From positions 157,543 to 221,542 of the forward strand of contig DYIU01000002.1 in NCBI GenBank assembly GCA_020723485.1: a stretch of 64,000 bases of DNA, read 5' to 3'. Below, in pieces: positions 56,568 through 64,000 of the stretch; within the stretch, counting starts at the first letter, position 1, and every line of letters starts with the position of its first letter. This DNA comes from Acidimicrobium ferrooxidans (GTDB lineage: Bacteria; Actinomycetota; Geothermincolia; Fen-727; Anoxymicrobiaceae). Below the pieces are notes generated by a model. That model made no database searches. It had not been told where the DNA came from and worked only from the letters and a program-made list of their open reading frames with translations. Position numbers and translations under genes: made by a program.

Positions 56568-58148
56568 TCAGTCCTTGATTATCTCCCAGGCCGCTTCACT
56601 GTCCAGCTCGCTCACGAGCGGGATGCCGGACATCTTAGAGGCCTCCTCGGTCAGGGCCGCTATATCGTCCCTGGTTATGTACTCGAGCGAGAACTTACGC
56701 GCGCCGGCCATCAGCTGCCTCAGGCCCTGCGCGAGCCTCTCGTAGTAGGTGTAGACCCCTATCGCCCCGGGATGCATCTTCTCGAACTCGTCGCCGAAGG
56801 TGTCGCGCAGGTGCACGCCCGTGATGAAGACCTCGTCCATCGTGGTGCCGAACCTCTCGATGTAAACCGGGAGGTCACCCTCCATCACACGGTTGCCGAT
56901 GGTCTTGCCGACCATCGCCGCCGCGAGGGACCCCCTGGCCATCCCGATCGCTTTCACGTAGGGCGCCCCCAGGGCGAAGGCCTTGAACATCTGGTCCTCC
57001 ATCGTCAGCCCGCCCGCGAAGACCAGGTCGGGCACGTACTTGCCCTGCTTGGCCAGGTAGTCGACGTACTGGTAGGTGAGACTGCACAGCTCGATGGTCG
57101 GGACCCCCCACTCGTTCATCATGCGCCACGGGCTCATCCCGGTCCCGCCGCCGGCCCCGTCGACGGTCAGCATGTCTATCCGGTTGTCGGAGGCGTAGCG
57201 CACCGCGCGGGCGAGGTCGACCGGCCGGTACGCGCCGGTCTTCAGGAACACCCTCTTCGCTCCCATGTCGCGCAGCTCCTGGACCGCCGAGGCAAAGCCG
57301 TCCTCCGTGACCATTCCCAGGCGGGAATGCCGCTCGAAGTCCTTTACCCCGCCCAGCTTGAAAGCCTCGACGACCTCCGGGTCGTCCGGGTCGGGCAGCA
57401 CGATGTAGCCCTTGCCTTTCATCTCGCGGGCCTTCTCGATGGTCTTGAGCCTGACCTCGCCGCCGATGTCCTTGGCCCCCTGCCCCCACTTGAGCTCGAC
57501 GGTCTCTACGCCGAGGTCCTCGAGCACGTACCTGGGGACGCCGAGGTTGGTGTCCTCCACGTTGAACTGCACCACGATGTCCCCGTAGCCGGGGAGCTGC
57601 CAGTCGCGGTACGTCTTGATGCGGGACTCCATGTCCGGGGACTTCCTGATGCGGCCGTTCTCGATGGTAGACTCGTCGTCCATGCCGCAGACGTTCTCGC
57701 CGATCGTCAGGATGCAGCCGGAGACCGCGGTGCCGACCGCGAGCCCGTCCCAGTTCCTCTTCGCGACGAACGTCGAGCCGAGCCCCGGCACGACGATGGG
57801 GACCTTGAGCTTCAACGGGTTCTTGTCCCCGATGGTAGTCTCGAGGTCCACCGCCGTGAACACGGCGTGCTCGCTGTCCGCCGGGACGCCGAAGGCGCCC
57901 ACCGCGCTCCCCATTATGTTGAAGTGCGAGAAGTCGACCGGGTACTCCTTCTCGGAGGCGGCCGTCATTATCCCGAAAGGCTGCGGGTATATGCACTCCG
58001 GGCCGCGTATGGCGGATTTTCCTATCTCGCACATCCCGATGCAGCCCTCCACGCACGTCGCGCACATGCCGCTGAACGGGCTGACGCTGTCCGGCGTGCG
58101 GTTCTTCGAGAGTGTCGCAGCCGACCTGTTCAACCTTGTCATAGCCAT
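56568..58148 (-). CDS. Glutamate-synthase-like FMN/Fe-S protein
   Basis: A 526-residue protein corresponding to the FMN barrel of glutamate synthase (GltS domain), preceded by an N-terminal Cys cluster CATCVEGCIGMCEIG (about 29-43) for an Fe-S centre. FMN-barrel features are ELKWGQGAKDIGGEV (about 219-233), MLTVDGAGGGTGMSP (about 321-335) and VFAGGLTMEDQMFKAFALGA (about 367-386). There is no glutaminase (GATase) domain and no GltD-type partner in the window. It is the third gene of the operon with the NuoEF fusion, which could supply electrons from NAD(P)H. Glutamate synthesis is one possibility; another amine- or keto-acid reaction is equally open. GGAGG lies nine bases before the ATG. Confidence 0.78.
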   Translation of the reverse strand: MAMTRLNRSAATLSKNRTPDSVSPFSGMCATCVEGCIGMCEIGKSAIRGPECIYPQPFGIMTAASEKEYPVDFSHFNIMGSAVGAFGVPADSEHAVFTAVDLETTIGDKNPLKLKVPIVVPGLGSTFVAKRNWDGLAVGTAVSGCILTIGENVCGMDDESTIENGRIRKSPDMESRIKTYRDWQLPGYGDIVVQFNVEDTNLGVPRYVLEDLGVETVELKWGQGAKDIGGEVRLKTIEKAREMKGKGYIVLPDPDDPEVVEAFKLGGVKDFERHSRLGMVTEDGFASAVQELRDMGAKRVFLKTGAYRPVDLARAVRYASDNRIDMLTVDGAGGGTGMSPWRMMNEWGVPTIELCSLTYQYVDYLAKQGKYVPDLVFAGGLTMEDQMFKAFALGAPYVKAIGMARGSLAAAMVGKTIGNRVMEGDLPVYIERFGTTMDEVFITGVHLRDTFGDEFEKMHPGAIGVYTYYERLAQGLRQLMAGARKFSLEYITRDDIAALTEEASKMSGIPLVSELDSEAAWEIIKD

Positions 58149-58169
58149 TTCGAAGTTCCTCCTTGTCCT

Positions 58170-58793
58170 CTAGTCCCCGGACGGGAAAGCGTCCAGGCGC
58201 AGCTCGTCCAGGCAGGCGTTGCAGAGTTCGCCCGGCTGCATGGGGCCCTTGCAGGGCAGCTCGCATACCGGGCATATGTAAAGGCACGCGCCGCACTCGC
58301 GGCACGCTTCCGGTGTCTTGTGGAACGGCATGGAGACCTCGCGCTCCACGCCCCTCTTCGCGAACGCGATTGCGCCCCCCTGCATCTGCTCGTCGCACAT
58401 GCGCACGCACAGGCCGCACAGCAGGCAGCTGCGGTCCTCGCTGGCGAATCGCACCTGCTTCACCCCGTACTCGCTCGCCAGGCACTGCAGGGTCCTCGAG
58501 TTGGGGGTCGTGGCGAGCATCAGCTCGATAATCATCCGCCGCGCCTTCATCACCCGCTCGGACTTGGTCTTCACGTCCATGCCCTCCTCGACCGGGCACG
58601 AGCATGAGGCCACCAGCTTCGAGCGGGACCCGCGCTTTACCTCGACCACGCAGAGCCTGCAGGCGCTGTACGCCGAAAGGCCATCCCTGTAACAGAGGGT
58701 GGGGATGAATATCCCGTAGTAGGTGGCGGCATCCAGGAGGGTCCAGCCCTCCTCCGCTTCCAGCCTCTGGCCGTCGATGACAACGTTTACCAC
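58170..58793 (-). CDS. Short NuoG-like [2Fe-2S]/[4Fe-4S] electron-transfer protein
   Basis: A 207-residue protein corresponding to the N-terminal part of NuoG/HoxU/HydA. A [2Fe-2S] ferredoxin domain (CYRDGLSAYSACRLC with CSCPV, residues 1-75), a His-less middle segment with CLASEYGVKQVRF, and Cys groups CLLCGLCVRMC and CRECGACLYICPVCELPC for [4Fe-4S] centres. It passes electrons between the NuoEF-like flavoprotein and a partner. No hydrogenase or formate dehydrogenase gene is adjacent; the following gene is the GltS-like protein. The GTG start is five bases after the NuoEF stop. Confidence 0.85.
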   Translation of the reverse strand: MVNVVIDGQRLEAEEGWTLLDAATYYGIFIPTLCYRDGLSAYSACRLCVVEVKRGSRSKLVASCSCPVEEGMDVKTKSERVMKARRMIIELMLATTPNSRTLQCLASEYGVKQVRFASEDRSCLLCGLCVRMCDEQMQGGAIAFAKRGVEREVSMPFHKTPEACRECGACLYICPVCELPCKGPMQPGELCNACLDELRLDAFPSGD

Positions 58794-58797
58794 GACA

Positions 58798-61152
58798 TCA
58801 CTTCCTTATAACCGCGTCGAACTCGCAGACCTCCATGCAGATGCCGCACCGGTCGCACTTCGCGGGGTCTATCTCGTGCGGCTGCTTCTTCTCTCCGGTT
58901 ATGACTCCCGACGGGCACTGCTTGAGGCATCTCACGCACCCGGTGCAGGTCTCGGGGTCTATGCTGTAGCTGATGAGAGCGCGGCAGACGCCGGCCCTGC
59001 ATCGTTTCTCCTCGACGTGCTCCCTGTACTCCTCGGCGAAGTACCTGATGGTCGAGAGGACCGGGGTCGGCGCCGTCTGTCCGAGCCCGCACAGCGAGGT
59101 GTCCTTGACGACCTCGGCGAGCTCCTCGAGCAGCTCGAGCTGCCCGGGCTTGCCGCGCCCCTCGGTTATGTCCCTGATGATCGAGGTCATGTGCTTGATG
59201 CCCTCCCTGCACGGGGTGCACTTGCCGCACGACTCGTCGCCCAGGAAGTCGAGGAAGTACCTCGCGATGTCCACCATGCAGGTGTCCTCGTCCATGACTA
59301 TCATGCCGCCGGAGCCCATCATCGAACCGACATCGTAGAGCTCGTCGAAATCGACCGGGATATCGATGAGTGACTCCGGGATGCAGCCCCCGGACGGGCC
59401 GCCCGTCTGCACCGCCTTGAAAGCCTTTCCCCCCGGGACCCCACCCCCGATGTCGTAGATAATCTCCCTCAACGTTATGCCCATTGGCACCTCGACGAGG
59501 CCGGTGTTCCTCACCTTGCCGACCAGCGAGAATATCTTGGTCCCCTTGCTGCCCTCGGTCCCGACCGAAGCGTACTTCTCGGCGCCCTCGTTCACGATGA
59601 GCGGCACGTTGGCCCATGTCTCGACGTTGTTGAGGTTCGTCGGGCGCAGGTAGAGCCCCCTTACCGCTGTGTGAACGTACTTCTCGCGCGGTTCCCCGAC
59701 GCGCCCCTCGATGGAGGCCATCAACGCGGTGGACTCACCGGAGACGAACGCACCGGAGCCACGCGTCACCGAAACCTCGAAGTCGAAGCCCGAACCCAGG
59801 ATGTCACGCCCCAGCAGGCCCTTCTCCTCGGCCTGCGCAATCGCGCGCTCTATAGAGCGCACCGCCAGCGGGTACTCGTTGCGCACGTATATGTAGCCGT
59901 GCGTCGCCCCGATCGCGAACGCCCCGATGGTCATCCCCTCGAGCACGCTGTGCGGGTTGCCCTCGAGCAGGCAGCGGTCCATGAACGCCCCGGGGTCGCC
60001 CTCGTCGGCGTTGCAGAGGACGTACTTGACGCCATCGACGCTCCGGGCCTTGCGGCAAGCCTTCCACTTGTCCGCGGCCGGGAACCCTCCGCCTCCCCTT
60101 CCTCGAAGGCCGGCGCTCTCGACCTCGTCTATCACCTGCTCCGGCTCCATTGTGAAGAGTGCTTTGGACAGAGCTCTGTACCCGCCGCGCGCAATGTAGT
60201 CGTCTATCTCGAAGGGGTCGAGCTCCCCGTTGGGGCCCAGTATCTGGCGGACCTGCTTGGCGTAGAAGGGGACCTCGTCTTTGTGCACATAACGCGTGCC
60301 TTCGTCATCCTCATACAGCAGCCGCTCTACCACCCTGCCGTTCATCACGGTCTCGCTGACGATCTCACCGACATCGTCCGCGGTGACCTTCTGGTAGAGG
60401 ATGTTATCCGGGCCGATGATGACCAGCGGGCCCCTCTCGCAGAAGCCGTGACACCCGGTCCCCCTGAGGAAGACCTTCTGCTCGAGTCCCTGCCCCTGGA
60501 GCTCCAGCTTCATCGCTTCGAGGACCTCCATGCTCCCGCTGGCCTGGCAGCCCGTTCCAGCGCAGACGTAAACGCTGGTCTCGCCGGGGTACCTTGCATG
60601 GCTTATGCGTTCGCGGTAGCCGTCCAGCTCCGCCGGCGAGGCGAACGCTGCCTGCTCCTCGACCTCGACCGGTCCCGCCTTCTCGTACTTCTTGAGCACG
60701 CTCCGGACCCTGGCGGCGTTCATATCGCCGTAGTACTTGCCATCCACCACCATGATCGGGCCCATCGCGCACGCGCCCAGGCAGTTCACCGATTCCACGG
60801 TGAACAGCATGTCCTCGGTGGTCTCACCCGCGCCTACCCCCAGGTACCGGCAGACCTCCTCCAGGATGCCCTTCGAGTTCCTGACGTGACACGCCGTTCC
60901 CATGCATACCGTCACGACGTGTTTTCCCTTTGGTGTCATGGAGAAAGACGAGTAGAAGGTCGCGATCCCGTATATGTCGGCGAGCGAAATCTCCATCAGT
61001 TCCGCGATGTCCCGGAGCGCCTGCTCCGGCAGGAAGTTGTACTCCTTCTGGACCTCGTGCAGTATGAAACTCAGCCTGCTGCGGTCGGCCCCGTGGCTCC
61101 TGATGAGGCTCTCCACGAATCCAGCCATGCTCTCGGTCTTTACCTCTGCCAT
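58798..61152 (-). CDS. NuoE-NuoF fusion NAD(P)H dehydrogenase with extra thioredoxin-like and ferredoxin domains
   Basis: A 784-residue Fe-S flavoprotein. Order: NuoE-like [2Fe-2S] domain (Cys83, 88, 124, 128); second thioredoxin-like [2Fe-2S] domain (Cys197, 202, 234, 238); NuoF core with GLRGRGGGGFP (NADH, 349-358), LCNADEGDPGAF and GSGAFVSGESTAL (FMN); NuoF [4Fe-4S] ESCGKCTPCREG plus SLCGLG; and a C-terminal 2x[4Fe-4S] ferredoxin (CTGCVRCLKQCP, CDRCGICMEVC). This equals HydC+HydB of bifurcating hydrogenases in one chain. It is first in a three-gene operon with a NuoG-like and a GltS-like protein, behind a two-terminator leader next to a GAF-ANTAR gene. Confidence 0.9.
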   Translation of the reverse strand: MAEVKTESMAGFVESLIRSHGADRSRLSFILHEVQKEYNFLPEQALRDIAELMEISLADIYGIATFYSSFSMTPKGKHVVTVCMGTACHVRNSKGILEEVCRYLGVGAGETTEDMLFTVESVNCLGACAMGPIMVVDGKYYGDMNAARVRSVLKKYEKAGPVEVEEQAAFASPAELDGYRERISHARYPGETSVYVCAGTGCQASGSMEVLEAMKLELQGQGLEQKVFLRGTGCHGFCERGPLVIIGPDNILYQKVTADDVGEIVSETVMNGRVVERLLYEDDEGTRYVHKDEVPFYAKQVRQILGPNGELDPFEIDDYIARGGYRALSKALFTMEPEQVIDEVESAGLRGRGGGGFPAADKWKACRKARSVDGVKYVLCNADEGDPGAFMDRCLLEGNPHSVLEGMTIGAFAIGATHGYIYVRNEYPLAVRSIERAIAQAEEKGLLGRDILGSGFDFEVSVTRGSGAFVSGESTALMASIEGRVGEPREKYVHTAVRGLYLRPTNLNNVETWANVPLIVNEGAEKYASVGTEGSKGTKIFSLVGKVRNTGLVEVPMGITLREIIYDIGGGVPGGKAFKAVQTGGPSGGCIPESLIDIPVDFDELYDVGSMMGSGGMIVMDEDTCMVDIARYFLDFLGDESCGKCTPCREGIKHMTSIIRDITEGRGKPGQLELLEELAEVVKDTSLCGLGQTAPTPVLSTIRYFAEEYREHVEEKRCRAGVCRALISYSIDPETCTGCVRCLKQCPSGVITGEKKQPHEIDPAKCDRCGICMEVCEFDAVIRK

Positions 61153-61168
61153 AGCCCCTTCCTCTGCT

Positions 61169-61203
61169 AAAAAGAAAGCGATGCCGCCGGATTGACGGCA
61201 TCG
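61169..61203 (-). terminator. Second leader terminator upstream of the NuoEF operon
   Basis: On the minus strand CGATGCCG/CGGCATCG (8 bp) with a 9-base loop, followed by CTTTCTTTTT. It ends 16 bases before the NuoEF ATG. Stem sequence is nearly identical to the first leader terminator. Confidence 0.8.
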
Positions 61204-61210
61204 TCACAGG

Positions 61211-61226
61211 ACACTCTCCATTGTGC
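61211..61226 (-). promoter_or_regulatory. Second small leader hairpin (ANTAR-target candidate)
   Basis: GCAC and GTGT can pair (one G-U) around AATGGAGA; a hexaloop AATGGA with A at position 1 and G at position 4 forms if the inner C-G closes and one A-A mismatch is allowed. It stands seven bases before terminator 2, paralleling the first module. Confidence 0.45.
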
Positions 61227-61228
61227 AT

Positions 61229-61257
61229 AAAGAAACGATGCCTTCCGACGGCATCGT
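61229..61257 (-). terminator. First leader terminator upstream of the NuoEF operon
   Basis: On the minus strand ACGATGCC/GGCATCGT (8 bp) with a 7-base loop GTCGGAA, followed by TTCTTT. It lies 12 bases after the first small hairpin. Confidence 0.75.
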
Positions 61258-61269
61258 CCCGCGTTAAGC

Positions 61270-61283
61270 GCACTCCCTTGTGC
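61270..61283 (-). promoter_or_regulatory. First small leader hairpin with ANTAR-type hexaloop
   Basis: GCAC-AAGGGA-GTGC: a 4-bp stem and a six-base loop with A at position 1 and G at position 4, the loop rule known for ANTAR RNA targets. It begins about 12 bases after the predicted transcription start. Confidence 0.6.
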
Positions 61284-61297
61284 TATGTTCTGGGATG

Positions 61298-61326
61298 ATG
61301 ATAATTCAGCCCGCCCCGCCAGTCAA
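61298..61326 (-). promoter_or_regulatory. Promoter of the NuoEF operon
   Basis: TTGACT (61326-61321) and TATCAT (61303-61298) with exactly 17 bases between, located between the GAF-ANTAR stop and the leader hairpins. The operon can therefore be transcribed apart from the ANTAR gene. Confidence 0.75.
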
Positions 61327-61334
61327 CATGACTG
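61320..61334. promoter_or_regulatory. Palindrome over the -35 of the NuoEF operon promoter
   Basis: CAGTCA-ACA-TGACTG, a perfect 6-bp inverted repeat that includes the -35 hexamer. A DNA-binding repressor could act here; none is identified in the neighbourhood. Confidence 0.45.
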
Positions 61335-61353
61335 CCTGGGATCATCGTCGCGT

Positions 61354-62061
61354 CTACTTGATACCGACCTCATGGGCCAGGATGACGGCCTCGGCTATCT
61401 CTTTTATGGGGCGCCTGGTGTCCATGGACTTCCGCCGCATCGCCTGGAAGGCCTCGTAGCCGCTTATCCCCTTTTCCTCCATCAGTATGTCCTTGGCGCG
61501 CTCTATGAGCTTGCGGGCCTCGAGCTCCTCCTCCATGAGCTTCGCCTTCAAGAGGAGGTGAGTGTTCTCGATTGCCATGGCGGCCTGGTTCGCGACCGCG
61601 GCAAGGGTGGTCTTCTCCCCGTCGGTGAATTCGTGCGGCACAGAGGTGTAGCAGTTGATTACCCCGAGGACCGTGCCTTTGACGCTCATGGGCATGCTCA
61701 AGAGCGAGCAGAGGTTCTCCTGGACGGCGACCTCCTTGTTGACGTACTCGGGGTCCTCCTTGACGTCCAGCACCGCGACCGGCTCGTTGAGCTGGGCCGC
61801 CCTCCCGCTCACGCCCTCGCCGAGGCGGACGGCGGGCTTCTTCAGGTAAGCCTCGCTCACCGCCTGCGTCGCACGTATCTCGAGCAGTCCCGTCTCCTCG
61901 TTGAGGAGCATGAGAGAGCATATCTTGGAGTCCATAACCTTGGCCGTAACCACCACTATGAGCCTGAGGATGTCGTCCAGGTACGTGTCGGACGTGATGG
62001 CGTGGCTTATCTCGGAGAGCGCCTCGAGCCGTTTCGTGCTTTTCCTGACCTTCTCTTCCAT
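61354..62061 (-). CDS. GAF-ANTAR transcription antitermination regulator
   Basis: A 235-residue cytoplasmic regulator. A GAF sensor domain (about 15-165, with ALSEISHAITSDTYLDDIL, LGEGVSGRAAQL and LLSMPMSVKGTVLGVINCYT) is followed by an ANTAR RNA-binding domain (about 170-232, with ARKLIERAKDILMEEKGISG and EAFQAMRRKSM). ANTAR proteins bind paired hexaloop hairpins in leaders and prevent termination (established for AmiR, NasR and EutV). It has no receiver domain, so a ligand of the GAF domain probably sets its activity. The next genes downstream are the NuoEF operon with a matching leader. Two membrane or unknown genes lie upstream in the same operon. Confidence 0.9.
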   Translation of the reverse strand: MEEKVRKSTKRLEALSEISHAITSDTYLDDILRLIVVVTAKVMDSKICSLMLLNEETGLLEIRATQAVSEAYLKKPAVRLGEGVSGRAAQLNEPVAVLDVKEDPEYVNKEVAVQENLCSLLSMPMSVKGTVLGVINCYTSVPHEFTDGEKTTLAAVANQAAMAIENTHLLLKAKLMEEELEARKLIERAKDILMEEKGISGYEAFQAMRRKSMDTRRPIKEIAEAVILAHEVGIK

Positions 62062-62071
62062 CGTCTCGCTT

Positions 62072-62719
62072 TCAGTCGAAGAGGCCTTCGCTGCCGGGTT
62101 CCTCCAGCCACCTGGCCGGCCCGTGCCAGTACCTGAACCCGTACCGCCACTCGTCTCCCCTGGCCGTGGCGGTGTACTTGTTGCCGCGCGTGGAATAGCA
62201 GTACATCCTCACGCTCTGGTCTGTGACGCTGTCTATGTATACCGCGCCGGCGGTCCTCCCGGGTGACATCCGGAAATCGACCGACTCGTCTATCCTCTCG
62301 AGGTCGATGTCGCGCATTCCCTGGTAGCTGTCGCCGTTCTCGAAGTAGTAGACCCTCGCGGCGGCCGCGCCGTCCAGCAGCCTCGTGGTCGCCTCGAGCT
62401 CGGGCTTCACGAACACCACTCCGATGGGCACCAGCACCGCGACCAGGATGACCGGGATGGCGATGCCGATTATCCCAAGGGTGATACCGGCGGTGGCCAT
62501 GCCGGACCCCTTCATGGGCGGGCTCGATCTCTTGATCTCGCTCCGAGCGACCAGCCCGAATATGAAGGCGAGTATCGGGCCTATCAGCGGGCAGACGAGG
62601 AGGCCCGCTATGCCGAGGACCATGGACGCGACCGCCAGCCCGCTGGTCTTCGGGCCTTTCTCTCCCGCCTGCTGCTGCCCGGGGGGTGAAGGAAGTTCTT
62701 TCTCGGGTGACTCGTCCAT
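62072..62719 (-). CDS. DUF4190-type membrane protein with extracytoplasmic tail
   Basis: A 215-residue protein: a Pro-rich cytoplasmic start, two or three membrane helices (about 28-60 and 75-105, SGLAVASMVLGIAGLLVCPL), then a C-terminal domain of about 105 residues with RVYYFENGDSYQGM and RMYCYSTRGNKYTATARG that resembles type-IV-pilin-like globular domains. GCGAGG lies eight bases before the ATG. It lies between the DUF2804 gene (2-base gap) and the GAF-ANTAR gene (10-base gap). Function unknown. Confidence 0.7.
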   Translation of the reverse strand: MDESPEKELPSPPGQQQAGEKGPKTSGLAVASMVLGIAGLLVCPLIGPILAFIFGLVARSEIKRSSPPMKGSGMATAGITLGIIGIAIPVILVAVLVPIGVVFVKPELEATTRLLDGAAAARVYYFENGDSYQGMRDIDLERIDESVDFRMSPGRTAGAVYIDSVTDQSVRMYCYSTRGNKYTATARGDEWRYGFRYWHGPARWLEEPGSEGLFD

Positions 62720-62721
62720 GA

Positions 62722-63774
62722 CTAAAACCTCGCCAGGTGGTGCTCGCAGAGCCCGAAAGGACCTTCGACCTGCACGGTGGAGCCTTCGGGCCCGGCCATC
62801 CTGCCTTCGAAGGTCCCGAACGGCTGGTGGAAGTCGGACATGACGACCCCGATGGAGATCTTTCCCGCCCTCTCGCCCTGGGGCCTGAAGGTGAGGTCCA
62901 TCTCGCCGCCCGTCGTGGACAGCTTCCAGGGCTCGAGAAGCGAGTTCTCGTCGTACAGGAACCTCGCGGCCGATAGCAGGGTTATCTCACCGTCCACCCA
63001 GGTGCAGTTCTCGTTGTAGTTCTCGTCGTCCGTTATGAAGTTCTGGCAGGCGTTCATGCCGATGAGCCTGCCGCCCGCGTCCCTGCCCCCGAAGGTGGTC
63101 CACTTCCAGAACGTCCTGTACGGGTAGTACGTCTTCTGGACGTCCATCAACGCGACGTCAGTCTCCGGGTCCAGCACGACCTCCCGCGAGCCCATGGTCA
63201 CCCTGCCCTCCACGGGCACCGCGGCCTTGTGGGTATAGAGGGGCCTGTTGGGCGCCACCGGGCTCACCTGCACCAGCGGCTTGTATCGCTCTATGTCCTC
63301 CAGCACGAACACCTCCGCCTGGATGGAAGGCTTGCTCCGCTTTGCCTTTATCTCGGCCCGGAGCCTGTGCATGCCGCTGTCCAGCCGGTTCTCGAACTCC
63401 ATCGAATATCCGATGTTGCGGTAATAGCACTCGCCGTGCCACAGCTCTCGCGCCACCCTGAGCGGGCCCGCGACGGACGTCCTCTCGTGCTCGAAGAACT
63501 CGCCTGTCCTGCGGTTGAAAGCGTAGAAGAAGGAAGTCCCCATGAACTTGGCGTCGAATATGACCATCCCGAAGTACCACTCGGAGCTGATTATGCCGAA
63601 ATGCTCCCACTCCTTGAGCCTGTATTCACGCAGCGCCCGCGGGACCTTCCTGCCGCCGACCTCGAGCTCGACGTCCAGCAGGTTTACCTCGCGGAACGGG
63701 TCCTTGAATGCCCCGAACTCCGCCACCTGGCCGTCTACGACCATCCTGGGCGGCGTCTCCTTCAGCTCTCTCAT
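62722..63774 (-). CDS. DUF2804-family protein
   Basis: A 350-residue protein of the DUF2804 family, judged from KEWEHFGIISSEWYFGMVIF, FDAKFMGTSFFYAFNR, YTHKAAVPVEGRV and WKWTTFGGRDAGGRLIGMNA. It has a beta-rich, aromatic composition, possibly a lipocalin-like two-domain barrel; no signal peptide. The biochemical role of the family is not established to my knowledge. GGAGGG lies six bases before the ATG. First gene of the operon that ends with the GAF-ANTAR gene. Confidence 0.8.
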   Translation of the reverse strand: MRELKETPPRMVVDGQVAEFGAFKDPFREVNLLDVELEVGGRKVPRALREYRLKEWEHFGIISSEWYFGMVIFDAKFMGTSFFYAFNRRTGEFFEHERTSVAGPLRVARELWHGECYYRNIGYSMEFENRLDSGMHRLRAEIKAKRSKPSIQAEVFVLEDIERYKPLVQVSPVAPNRPLYTHKAAVPVEGRVTMGSREVVLDPETDVALMDVQKTYYPYRTFWKWTTFGGRDAGGRLIGMNACQNFITDDENYNENCTWVDGEITLLSAARFLYDENSLLEPWKLSTTGGEMDLTFRPQGERAGKISIGVVMSDFHQPFGTFEGRMAGPEGSTVQVEGPFGLCEHHLARF

Positions 63775-63909
63775 GTCTTTCCCTCCGGCAAGCCTTCGTC
63801 ATGTATGTTTACTGCGCCCCCTCGGGCGCTCCTTCCATATCATAATAGCGGGGGGTCTCACTTTCCAGCGCGGAGGGTGGTGCCCAGAGGGGTCAGACGC
63901 ACAGAGCGG

Positions 63910-64000
63910 TCAACGCCGGGGGTTCTTCATGGAGATGGGCATGCGCCAGTCGCGCCCGAAGGCGCGCGGGGTTATCTTGACCCCGACCGGCGCCTGCCTG
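63910..64000 (-). CDS. C-terminal end of an unidentified gene
   Basis: An open frame enters from the right edge and ends at a TGA at 63910-63912; the visible 29 residues include VGVKITPRAFGRDWRMP. The composition looks coding, but I cannot name the family. The 135 bases between it and the DUF2804 start hold a GAGGGGTCAGACGCA segment that may be a trace of the dispersed repeat; nothing else was seen there. Confidence 0.45.
   Translation of the reverse strand, partial: RQAPVGVKITPRAFGRDWRMPISMKNPRR

Noticed and set aside
61153-61353. Tandem glycine, glnA or THF riboswitch upstream of the NuoEF operon
   Set aside because: The doubled modules suggested it, but none of the conserved core sequences of these riboswitches is present; the ANTAR explanation fits the neighbour gene.

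Overview
The window is 64 kb of GC-rich bacterial chromosome with no rRNA, tRNA, phage, insertion sequence or CRISPR array that I can see. The best fit is an anaerobic, deep-branching actinobacterium (inference). Supporting this are a GarA-type FHA protein next to a MerR regulator of the FtsR type and an actinobacterial DivIVA/SepF pair. RNase Y, HrcA with CIRCE, LipM-type octanoyltransferase, a glycyl-radical enzyme and NuoEF-type Fe-S flavoproteins also occur; several of these are more typical of anaerobic lineages than of classical aerobic actinobacteria.

Layout. About 1-37 kb is a nearly uninterrupted minus-strand housekeeping block; rpsT is the only plus-strand gene in it. In transcription order it carries leuS, comEA-comEC-holA, lepA, CIRCE-hrcA-dnaJ-rsmE-mtaB-HIT-yqeY-phoH-pgpH-ybeY-corC-pgeF-acyP-yggS-sepF-proC-divIVA, DUF167-thpR-recA-recX-rny, a GHKL ATPase, DUF948-miaB, pncA-pncB-lipM, two small unknown genes, the FHA/MerR pair, and an MgtE-like/Nramp-like metal transport pair behind a leader with its own terminator. 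From 37 to 46 kb lies a lipid and flavoprotein region: a large PlsB-like acyltransferase with a convergent TetR gene, two tandem paralogous FAD proteins, a phytoene-desaturase-like flavoprotein and an epoxide-hydrolase-like enzyme. From 46 to 51 kb a four-gene operon encodes a glycyl-radical enzyme, its activase, a tandem split-barrel flavin protein and an acyl-CoA dehydrogenase. From 51 to 56 kb there are membrane and surface proteins, an MFS carrier, a CCG-type Fe-S reductase subunit and zinc-ribbon proteins.

The most interesting part is 56-64 kb. A GAF-ANTAR protein is followed on the same strand by a good promoter and a leader holding two near-duplicate modules. Each module is a small GCAC hairpin with an A-x-x-G-x-x loop sequence followed by an intrinsic terminator. 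Behind it lie a NuoE-NuoF fusion with extra thioredoxin-like and 2x[4Fe-4S] domains, a short NuoG-like Fe-S protein, and a glutamate-synthase-like FMN protein. I read this as an ANTAR-controlled, NAD(P)H-linked electron-transfer operon feeding a GltS-like enzyme that lacks both a glutaminase domain and a GltD partner in the window.

Other unusual points are a dispersed palindromic repeat family (GCAAC ... GTTGC around a GGTCAGGTCAC-like core), apparent non-canonical start codons for lepA (CTG) and rny (ATT), two probably leaderless genes, and a YbeY whose third zinc-ligand His is Asp.
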